A stretch of DNA of 64,000 bases from Streptomyces paludis (GTDB lineage: Bacteria > Actinomycetota > Actinomycetes > Streptomycetales > Streptomycetaceae): positions 8,308,001-8,372,000 of the forward strand of contig NZ_CP031194.1 in assembly GCF_003344965.1 (NCBI RefSeq), read 5' to 3'. A model generated the notes under the pieces. The model was not told the origin of the DNA, did not search any database, and saw only the letters and a list, made by a program, of their open reading frames with translations. Positions 8,372 to 49,500 of the stretch are shown here, one piece after another. Every line of letters begins with the position of its first letter. The stretch's first letter is position 1. The position numbers and the translations under genes were made by a program.

Positions 8372-10360
8372 GTGAGGGAGAACAGCACGCCGCGCCCGCC
8401 CGTCCTGCCGGTGGCGCCGACCAGCGGCAGACTCCGGCCGCTCGGTCTCGACGAGGTCAGGATCACCGGCGGCTTCTGGGCCCGGCGCCGGGAGGTCAAC
8501 GCGACCGCCACACTCGGCCACTGCCGCCACTGGATGGAACGCGTCGGGTGGATCGGCAACTTCCGGGCCGCCGCCGAGGGCCGTGTCCACCGGGACCGGC
8601 GGGGCCGCGAGTTCGCCGACTCCGACGTCTACAAGCTCCTGGAGGCGATGTCCTGGCAGGCCGGACAGCACACCGGCACCGGCGCCGACACCCGTACAGA
8701 CGCCGGGATCGCCTCGCTCACCGAGACCATCGCCGCCGCCCAGGAACCGGACGGCTATCTGAGCACCGCCTTCGGCCGCCCCGGCCAGCGCCCCCGCTAC
8801 AGCGACCTGGAGTGGGGCCACGAACTGTACTGCTACGGGCACCTGATCCAGGCGGGCGTCGCCGAGCTGCGGACCAGGGGCGAGAGCGAACTCACCAAGA
8901 CCGCCCGGCGGGCCGCCGACCACGTCTGCGCCGCCTTCGGACCCGGCGGCATCGAGGGCGTCTGCGGACACCCCGAGATCGAGACGGCCCTGGTCGAGCT
9001 GGCCAGGGCGACCGGCGAGCAGCGCTATCTCGACCAGGCGGCGCTCTTCGTCGAGCGGCGCGGCCGGGGCACCCTCGCCGACACCGAGTTCGGCCGGGCC
9101 TACTTCCAGGACGACCTGCCCGTCCGCGAGGCCACCGTGCTGCGCGGACACGCCGTACGCGCCCTGTACCTGGCGGCCGGCGCCGTCGACGTGGCCGTCG
9201 AGACCCGGGACGACAGCCTCCTCGCGGCGGTCGTACGGCAGTGGGAGACCACGGTCGCCCGGCGTACGTATCTGACCGGCGGCATGGGCGCGCACCACCG
9301 GGACGAGTCCTTCGGCGACGACTTCGTCCTCCCGCCCGACCGCGCCTACGCGGAGACCTGCGCCGGGGTCGCCTCCGTGATGCTCGGCTGGCGGCTGCTG
9401 CTCGCCACCGGCGACCCGCGCTACGCAGACCTCGCCGAGCGGACGCTGTTCAACGTGGTCGCGGCCTCCCCGTCCCAGGACGGCCGGGCCTTCTTCTACA
9501 CCAACACCCTGCACCGCCGTACGCGGGGCACCGCACCCGACGCGGACGCGGAGAGCCCGCGCGCGGAGTCGGGGACGCGGGCCCCCTGGTTCGCGGTGTC
9601 CTGCTGCCCGACCAATGTGGCGCGGACCCTGGCCCTGCTGCCCGCCTATCTGGCGACGGCGGACGACCGGGGCGTCCAGCTGCACCAGTACGCCGACGCG
9701 GACATCGCCACCACCCTCACCGGCGGCCACCCCGTCGCGCTGCGGGTCCGTACCGACTACCCGCACGACGGACGGGTGACCGTACGGATCACCCGCTCCG
9801 CGGACCGCCCCTGGACCCTGTCGCTGCGGGTCCCCGCGTGGGCGGCGGGCGCGCCCGCGTGGCTGGTCGACGCGGACGGGACCCGCAGGGCCGTCGCCCC
9901 GGGCACGGCCGCGGTCACCCGGGCCTTCCGGGCCGGCGACGAGATACGGCTCGAACTGCCCGTGGCGCCCCGCTGGGTGGGCGCCGACCCGCGCGTCGAC
10001 GCGGTACGCGGCACGGTGGCCGTCCAGCGCGGACCGGTGGTGTACTGCGCGGAGTCCGTGGACCTGCCCGCCGGCCGGGAGGTCGACTCCGTACGGGTGG
10101 ACCCGTCCGCGCGTCCGCAGGACGGCCCGTCCGGTACGGTCCTCGCCCCCGGCGCCCTCACCGTCCCCGACGGCCGGCCGGAGGCCCCCTGGCCCTACGC
10201 CGTGCCGGAGGCCACCCGGGCTCCTGCCGTACGGGCCTCGCCGGTCGTCCTGGTGCCCTATTACTCCTGGGCGAACCGCGGCCCCTCGACGATGCGGGTG
10301 TGGCTCCCGGTCCGGGAAGCGGACGTTGAAGCGGACGGTCCGGAGCGTCCGCTTCCCTGA
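8372..10360 (+). CDS. GH127 beta-L-arabinofuranosidase
   Basis: 662 residues from a GTG at 8372, with GAAGG nine bases upstream; an ATG just before it closes after three codons. The protein has no signal peptide, so it acts in the cytoplasm on the imported sugar. Family features are clear: an (alpha/alpha)6 region with EPDGYLSTAF, DLEWGHELYCYGHLIQA, GHAVRALYLAAGAVD, TYLTGGMG and FGDDF, then a beta-sandwich C-terminal half with RVPAW and VQRGPVVYCAE. The zinc/nucleophile cysteine set of this family is present as E328-x-C330 and C411-C412, matching the E-x-C and CC pattern described for HypBA1, so the enzyme should be active. It is the last gene of the transport operon; a hairpin overlaps its 3' end. 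Confidence 0.9.
   Translation: MRENSTPRPPVLPVAPTSGRLRPLGLDEVRITGGFWARRREVNATATLGHCRHWMERVGWIGNFRAAAEGRVHRDRRGREFADSDVYKLLEAMSWQAGQHTGTGADTRTDAGIASLTETIAAAQEPDGYLSTAFGRPGQRPRYSDLEWGHELYCYGHLIQAGVAELRTRGESELTKTARRAADHVCAAFGPGGIEGVCGHPEIETALVELARATGEQRYLDQAALFVERRGRGTLADTEFGRAYFQDDLPVREATVLRGHAVRALYLAAGAVDVAVETRDDSLLAAVVRQWETTVARRTYLTGGMGAHHRDESFGDDFVLPPDRAYAETCAGVASVMLGWRLLLATGDPRYADLAERTLFNVVAASPSQDGRAFFYTNTLHRRTRGTAPDADAESPRAESGTRAPWFAVSCCPTNVARTLALLPAYLATADDRGVQLHQYADADIATTLTGGHPVALRVRTDYPHDGRVTVRITRSADRPWTLSLRVPAWAAGAPAWLVDADGTRRAVAPGTAAVTRAFRAGDEIRLELPVAPRWVGADPRVDAVRGTVAVQRGPVVYCAESVDLPAGREVDSVRVDPSARPQDGPSGTVLAPGALTVPDGRPEAPWPYAVPEATRAPAVRASPVVLVPYYSWANRGPSTMRVWLPVREADVEADGPERPLP
10328..10355 (+). 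terminator. Hairpin in the last codons of the GH127 gene
   Basis: A perfect 10-bp stem (GAAGCGGACG with CGTCCGCTTC) around an 8-base loop ends two bases before the TGA at 10358. There is no T-run, which is common in high-GC actinomycetes. It may terminate the sugar operon before the helicase gene. Confidence 0.4.
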
Positions 10361-10447
10361 CCGGCGGACACACGGCGGTGAACGGACTCCGGAGCCGGGG
10401 GAGCGGCACCGCCGGAGCCGTCCGGCGGGCGGCCGTGGGCCCGCTGG

Positions 10448-10453
10448 TAAAAT
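10448..10453 (+). promoter_or_regulatory. Possible extended -10 box of the helicase gene
   Basis: TAAAAT at 10448-10453, preceded by TGG, resembles an extended -10 element and is the only AT-rich hexamer in this leader. No convincing -35 box is visible. The transcript would start just before the hairpin at 10474-10505. Confidence 0.3.
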
Positions 10454-10473
10454 GGGGGCACGCTTCGACACCG

Positions 10474-10505
10474 CCGGGGCCCGTGCCCAGGGGTACGGGC
10501 CCCGG
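10474..10505 (+). promoter_or_regulatory. Perfect 11-bp hairpin in the helicase leader
   Basis: CCGGGGCCCGT at 10474-10484 pairs with ACGGGCCCCGG at 10495-10505 around a 10-base loop. It ends 32 bases before the ATG of the RNA helicase, upstream of its AAGG ribosome site, so it would sit in the mRNA leader. Confidence 0.5.
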
Positions 10506-10537
10506 CGCGTTCCGGGCGCCGATCAGGAAGGTTCCCC

Positions 10538-11953
10538 ATGAACGCGAAGTCGTCGCCCGCCGGGCCCCCCGCTGCCGGGAAGCCCCGGCGGACCGCCGAG
10601 GGAGGCGAGCCGGCGACGCCGCGTACGGTCTCCCCGGAGCTGCCGGCGGCCGCGTCCTTCGACGTCCTCGGGCTGCCGCCGGATCTGGTGCGGACGATGA
10701 CCGGTCTCGGTGTGACGGAGCCCTTCCCGATCCAGGCGGCGACCCTGCCCAACGCGCTGGCCGGCCGCGATGTCCTCGGCCGCGCCCGGACCGGCTCCGG
10801 CAAGACACTGGCCTTCGGGCTCGCCCTGCTCGTCCGGACGGCGGGCCTGCGAGCCGAGCCGAAGCGGCCGCTCGCGCTGGTCCTCGTGCCGACCCGGGAA
10901 CTCGCCCAGCAGGTGACCGACGCGCTGGAGCCGTACGCCCGGACGCTGAACGTACGCCTGGCGACGGTGGTCGGCGGACTGTCGATCAACCGGCAGTCGG
11001 CGCTGCTGCGCACCGGCGTCGAGGTCGTCGTCGCGACGCCGGGGCGGCTGGCCGACCTGGTATCGCGCCGTGACTGCCAGCTAAGTCAGGTGCGGATCAC
11101 GGTGCTGGACGAGGCGGACCAGATGTGCGACCTGGGGTTCCTGCCGCAGGTCTCGGACATTCTCGACCAGGTCCGCGCCGACGGGCAGCGGCTGCTGTTC
11201 TCGGCCACGCTGGACCGCGGTGTGGACGAGCTGGTGCGGGGCTATCTGCACGACCCGGTGGTCACGTCCGTCGACCGGGTGGCCGGGTCGGTCACCACGA
11301 TGGAACACCATGTGCTGAACATCCACGCCGCCGACAAGTACGCGACCGCCACCGAGATCGCCGCGCGGGACGGCCGGGTGCTGATGTTCCTGGACACCAA
11401 GGCTGCTGTCGACCAGTTCACCCGCCATCTGCGGGCCAGTGGCGTACGGGCCGCCGCGCTGCACAGCGGGAAGTCGCAGCCCCAGCGCACGCACACGCTC
11501 GGCCAGTTCAAGGACGGCGGGATCACCGTGCTGGTGGCCACCAATGTCGCGGCCCGGGGCATTCACATCGACGCGCTCGACCTCGTCGTCAACGTCGACC
11601 CGCCGGCCGACGCCAAGGACTACCTCCACCGCGGCGGGCGCACGGCGCGCGCCGGGGAGTCCGGCCGTGTGGTCACCCTGGTCACCCCCAACCAGCGGCG
11701 CGACGTGAACCGCATGATGTCCGACGCCGGGATCCGGCCGACGATCACCCAAGTACGCTCCGGCGAGGAGAAACTGACCGCCATCACCGGCGCGAAGCGC
11801 CCGCCCGCCGGAACGACGACCAGCACCCCCAACGCCCCCTTCCGCGGCCTCGGCACCCGCACGGGCCGCCCCGCGAAGGAGTCCCGCAAAGCCGCCGAGT
11901 CCCGCAGGACCGCGGAAGCCCGCGCGGCGGCCCGGATACGCAAGGGCCGCTGA
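10538..11953 (+). CDS. DEAD-box RNA helicase
   Basis: 471 residues from an ATG with AAGG upstream. An acidic/basic N-terminal tail of about 40 residues leads into the Q motif (FPIQAATLPNALAG), motif I ARTGSGKT (about residue 84), PTREL, TPGR, the DEAD box (about residue 191) and SAT. The second RecA domain carries FLDTK, VATNVAARGIHIDALDLVVN and HRGGRTARAGESG. The C-terminal tail is Arg/Lys-rich (KESRKAAESRR and onward), as in helicases that bind structured RNA. It unwinds RNA duplexes with ATP, probably in ribosome assembly or cold adaptation. It has its own leader with a hairpin and is not obviously part of either neighbouring cluster. Confidence 0.93.
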   Translation: MNAKSSPAGPPAAGKPRRTAEGGEPATPRTVSPELPAAASFDVLGLPPDLVRTMTGLGVTEPFPIQAATLPNALAGRDVLGRARTGSGKTLAFGLALLVRTAGLRAEPKRPLALVLVPTRELAQQVTDALEPYARTLNVRLATVVGGLSINRQSALLRTGVEVVVATPGRLADLVSRRDCQLSQVRITVLDEADQMCDLGFLPQVSDILDQVRADGQRLLFSATLDRGVDELVRGYLHDPVVTSVDRVAGSVTTMEHHVLNIHAADKYATATEIAARDGRVLMFLDTKAAVDQFTRHLRASGVRAAALHSGKSQPQRTHTLGQFKDGGITVLVATNVAARGIHIDALDLVVNVDPPADAKDYLHRGGRTARAGESGRVVTLVTPNQRRDVNRMMSDAGIRPTITQVRSGEEKLTAITGAKRPPAGTTTSTPNAPFRGLGTRTGRPAKESRKAAESRRTAEARAAARIRKGR

Positions 11954-12065
11954 CACCGCTGACACCGGTGACAGCTGGGGGCGGTTCGGCTGTACTGGAT
12001 GAATGGTGGGTTTACGCTTCCGCACCCGATACGTCCAACTGGCGCACAGCCGACGGATCGTGCGC

Positions 12066-12554
12066 ATGCACGACACAACGATCATGGTGTTCGATCACGC
12101 GGTGTCGCCGGTGGTGCCGGTCCGGGCGACGCCCGGGGACAGGGTCTTCCGCCGTGCCGCGCTGCTCACCTGCGAAGAGTGCGGCGAGGACTTCCGCGTC
12201 GGCTACTTCAGCCGCTCCGAGGCGCTACGGCGGTTCCGCGGGAGCTACGGCCTGTGGATGTGGCTCGTGGTGCTGGCGGGCTATGCGACATTCCTGGGGC
12301 TCATGTTCACGGTGGCGGGACTGTTCAGGGACCTGACTCATGGCGAGCCGGGAGCGATTTTCGCGCTCCTGGCCTTCGGTGTCTGCGGCATCCTGCCGGT
12401 GGCGATGGTGCGCGAGTGCGTACAGGAGTTGAACTTCGGGTTCGTCCGGCTGGCGGACCCCGAGGAGCCGCCGCCCGAGGCGCACCACATCTGGATACGT
12501 ACGCCAGGACCGGGCACGGACGGCACCCGAACCGCCGAGTCGGCTCCGGAATGA
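12066..12554 (+). CDS. Small membrane protein with a CxxC motif, unknown function
   Basis: 162 residues from the ATG at 12066 (MHDTTIMVFDHAVSP); an in-frame ATG at 12003 would add 21 residues. Neither start has a strong ribosome site, so the start is uncertain. The N-terminal third has a CEECG metal-knuckle-like motif in LLTCEECGEDFRVGYF. Two hydrophobic segments follow, GLWMWLVVLAGYATFLGLMF and AIFALLAFGVCGILPVAMV, then a short hydrophilic, proline-rich tail. I do not recognise a family. The second cysteine set of a full zinc ribbon is missing. It sits between the helicase and a small gene that starts directly after its stop. Confidence 0.6.
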   Translation: MHDTTIMVFDHAVSPVVPVRATPGDRVFRRAALLTCEECGEDFRVGYFSRSEALRRFRGSYGLWMWLVVLAGYATFLGLMFTVAGLFRDLTHGEPGAIFALLAFGVCGILPVAMVRECVQELNFGFVRLADPEEPPPEAHHIWIRTPGPGTDGTRTAESAPE

Positions 12555-12803
12555 GTGCGGGTGATCGCGAAGGCCAGCAGGCCAACGGGGTCCGACGGGG
12601 AACTCAACCTCACCCTCGCCCTCCCGCCCCGCCACGCCGCCCGCCTCTTCGCGGCGCAGGAGCAGGGCGCCGACGACGAACGCCTCCGTGAGATCACCGC
12701 CGAAGCGCTCAAGGAAATCTACTTCCAGGACGGCGGCCGCCGCGCCGGCTCGCTGGATGAGGTGCGCTTCACGGACATCGAGCACCTGGAGTTCGACCTC
12801 TAG
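12555..12803 (+). CDS. Hypothetical 82-residue protein
   Basis: Starts at a GTG directly after the stop of the previous gene; another in-frame GTG lies two codons later. Such tight spacing suggests translational coupling. The product is soluble and acidic towards the C-terminus, with an amphipathic helical stretch (HAARLFAAQEQGADDERLRE, then ITAEALKEIYF) and no membrane segment or signal. I do not recognise a family. A near-palindromic hairpin follows 38 bases after its stop. Confidence 0.5.
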   Translation: MRVIAKASRPTGSDGELNLTLALPPRHAARLFAAQEQGADDERLREITAEALKEIYFQDGGRRAGSLDEVRFTDIEHLEFDL

Positions 12804-12841
12804 CCCTGCCCGCCGACCGTGGTCTACGAGGCTGACGGCAG

Positions 12842-12876
12842 GCGGCAACACGCCTTGAAGTCAAGGCAGTTGCCGC
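12842..12876. promoter_or_regulatory. 35-base near-palindrome before the first PKS gene
   Basis: Two nested arms: GCGGCAAC (12842-12849) with GTTGCCGC (12869-12876), and GCCTTGA (12852-12858) with TCAAGGC (12861-12867), with only two bases (AG) at the centre. It lies 67 bases before the PKS ATG. It could be a terminator for the two small genes or an operator for a dimeric regulator of the PKS; the sequence alone does not decide. No clear promoter hexamers were found between it and 12944. Confidence 0.5.
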
Positions 12877-12943
12877 AGGAGTCTGAAGCGATCATGCGTG
12901 TAGTGTCGGTGCCGGTGGATGAACGGCTAGGTCAGAGGCTGCC

Positions 12944-26020
<13,077 letters not shown>

Positions 26021-26023
<3 letters not shown>

Positions 26024-26072
26024 GCGGTGCGGTCCCCGGCCGGCGGACACCGACCGGGGACCGCACCGCTCA
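26021..26072. terminator. Bidirectional terminator between the converging PKS arms
   Basis: A perfect 19-bp inverted repeat: TGAGCGGTGCGGTCCCCGG at 26021-26039 pairs with 26054-26072 around a 14-base loop. Its left end is the TGA stop of the plus-strand PKS, and its right end is 8 bases from the stop of the minus-strand PKS at 26081. It almost fills the intergenic space and can fold on either transcript. There is no U-tract. Confidence 0.85.
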
Positions 26073-26080
26073 CCTCGGCC

Positions 26081-31594
<5,514 letters not shown>

Positions 31595-31627
31595 AGGTGT
31601 TCCGATGTGCTTGGCTCAGGACCGCGT

Positions 31628-46511
<14,884 letters not shown>

Positions 46512-46519
<8 letters not shown>

Positions 46520-49500
46520 CGTCCATGCTTTCGTGCCGAGTTGAGCCGGTCCTCGGACCCGTGCTGTCCGGACCCGTGGTGTCGCCGTAACCGAACTGCT
46601 CGTCCATCAGATTCTTGAGATCGCTGAACGAGGCCGAATTCATGACCTCGGACAGATAGTCGTCGTCGTCCGTGTCGCCCCGGGGGCCCTCGTCGTAGGC
46701 GTCCGTGTCCCGGCGCAGGAAGTCCCGTACCCGCTGCCGGGCCCCTTCGCGTACGGACTCCTCGCCGTGGTCCGCGAGGGCCGCCAGCAGCGCGTCGAGC
46801 CGGTCGAGAGCGTCGCCCGTCTCGGCCGGCGCCGGCGCGGCGGGGAACAGGACCGTGTCCAGGTGGGCGGCGAGGGCGGGCACCGTCGGGTGGTCGAAGA
46901 CGGTGCCCGGGGCCAGGCGCAGGCCGGTGAGGGTGTTGAGGCGGTTGCGGAGTTCGACGGCGGTGAGGGAGTCGAAGCCGAGGTCGCGGAAGGGCCGGTC
47001 GCGGTCGAGGGTCCCGGGATCGGTATGGCCGAGGACCGCGGTCGCCTCACCGTGGACGAGGTCTGCCAGCGCGTCGAGACGCTCCCCGGCCCGCAGCCGG
47101 GCCAGCTCGCCGAGCGCGGTGGCCTGCGGAAGACCGGCCCGGGCGGTACCGCGGGCCGCACTGGGCGCGGTGGAGCGCCAGAGCGGTTCGGTGGTGCTGA
47201 GAAGAGCGGTGTTGAGGTGGGCGGCGATGGTGTGGGGGGTTTGGTGGTGGTGGGTGGTGTGGAGGAGTTGGTGTGCGTGGGTGGTGGTGAGGGGGGTGAT
47301 GCCGGAGCGGGTGATGCGGTGTTGGTGGGTGGTGGTGAGGTTGGCGGCCATGCCGTGGTCGGCCCAGGGTCCCCAGGCGATGGTGGTGGCGGGGAGGTGG
47401 TGGTGGCGGCGGTGGTGGGCGAGGGTGTCGAGGAAGGTGTTGGCGGCGGCGTAGTTGGCTTGGCCGGCGCCGCCGGTGGTGGCGGTGATGGAGGAGTAGA
47501 GGATGAAGGCGTGGAGGGGGTGGTGCTGAGTGAGGGTGTGGAGGTGCCATGCGGCGTCGGTTTTGGGCTGCATGACGGTGGTGAGCTGATGAGGGGTGAG
47601 AGTGTGGATGAGGCTGTCGTCGATGATTCCGGCGGTGTGGATGACGGTGCGGAGTGGATGCTCCGGGGGGATGGTGTTGATGGCGTGGGCGAGTTGGGTG
47701 GGGTCGGTGACGTCGCAGGTGGTGATGGTGAGTTGGGTGTTGGTGTGTTGGAGTTCTTGTTGGAGTTGGGTGGTGTGGGGTGCGTCGGGGCCGCGTCGGC
47801 TGAGGAGGAGGATGTGGGGTGCGCCTTGGTGGGCGGCGTGGCGGGCGAGGGCGGTGGCGAGATGTCCGGACCCGCCGGTGATGAGGGTGGTACCGGTGGT
47901 GAAGGGCGCTTGGGGGACGGTCAGGACGACCTTCCCGGTGTGCCGGGCCTGACTGAGGTGGCGGAAGGCATGGGGCGCTTGGGTGAGGGGCCAGGTGGTC
48001 AGCGGTAGAGGGAGGAGTGCTCCGGTGTCATGGAGGGTGACGAGTTCCTTGAGCAGTCGTCCGATGTGTTCGGGTCCGGCCTCGGTGGTGTCGAAGGCTT
48101 GGTAGTGGACGCCGGGGTGGGTGGTGGCGATGTGGTGGGGGTTGCGGATGTCGCGTTTGCCGATTTCGATGAAGTGGCCGCCGCGGGGGAGGAGTTGGAG
48201 TGAGGTGTCGATGTAGTCGTCGGTGAGGGAGTTGAGGACGACGTCGACGCCTTGGCCTTGGGTGGTGGTGAGGAAGGTGTGGGCGAAGTCGAGGGTGCGG
48301 GAGGAGGCGATGTGGTCGTCGTCGAGGCCGAGTTGGCGGAGGGTGTCCCATTTGGTTTCGGAGGCGGTGGCGTAGACGTCGGCGCCGAGGTGCTGGGCGA
48401 TGCGGATGGCGGCCATGCCGACGCCTCCGGTGCCGGCGTGGATGAGGACCGACTGACCGGGGGAGAGACCCGCCAGATCCCGCAGACCGTACAGCGCGGT
48501 GACCGACACGATCGGGATCGCCGCGGCACGGGCGAACGACCAGGAGTCCGGGATCGGTGTCAGCATGCGGTGGTCGGCGACCGTCGTCGGACCGAACGCG
48601 CCGCTCAGATAGCCGGTGACGCGGTCGCCGACGGTGAGGTGGGGGACGTCGGGTCCGGTTTCGGTGATGACTCCGGCGCCTTCGCTGCCGAGGCTGATGT
48701 CGCCGGGGTACATGCCGAGGGCCATGAGGACGTCGCGGAAGTTGAGTCCGGCGGCGTGGACGCGGACGCGTACCTGTCCTGGTTGGAGGGGTTGTTCGTT
48801 GGGGGTGGTGGGGGTGAGGTGGAGGTTGTCGATGGTGCCGGGTGTGGTGATGTCGAGGTGCCAGTGGGGGGTGGTGGGGACGGTGAGCTGGTCGTTGTTG
48901 TGGTGGCGGGTGACTCGGGGGGCGAGGAGGTCGTGGCCGCGCAGGGCGAGTTGGGGTTCGCCGGAGGCGAGGGCTTGGGCGAGTGGGATGTCGTGGGTGG
49001 TGTGGTCGGTGTCTATGAGGGTGAAGCGGTGGGGGTGTTCGGTCTGTGCGGAGCGGGTGAGGCCCCAGACGGGTGAGTGGGAGGGGTCGGCGGGGTCGTT
49101 GGGGCGTGCGGCTATGGCGTTGTGGGTGAGAAGTACGAGGTGGGAGTCTTCGAGCTGGGGGTTCGCGAGCCACTGCTGGAGCAGGGCGAGTGCGGCGGTG
49201 GCGGAGCGATGGGCGGCGGCGGGGACATCGTCGGTGGCGACGGTCGGGCATCGCCAGACCACCACATCCGGAACGGCTGCCGTACCGTCGGCGGTGGTCG
49301 CCAGGGCGTCCAGGTCGGTCAGTACGGTGGCTTCGACGCCCTGTATCCGCAGGCCGGGTCCCGAGCCGTCACCGTCAAGCACCGCCCACGTCCGGGGGAT
49401 CCGCCCGGTGGCCGGGGCGGCGACGGGGTTCCAGATCACGGAGTGCAGCGAGTCCGACAGCGAGGCATCCGCCGTGGGCACCGGTGCCTTCGGCAGTGGA

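Noticed and set aside
11954..12002. TGACACCG repeats after the helicase stop as a terminator
   Set aside because: The repeats are short direct copies with a mismatched dyad; no stable stem-loop is supported.
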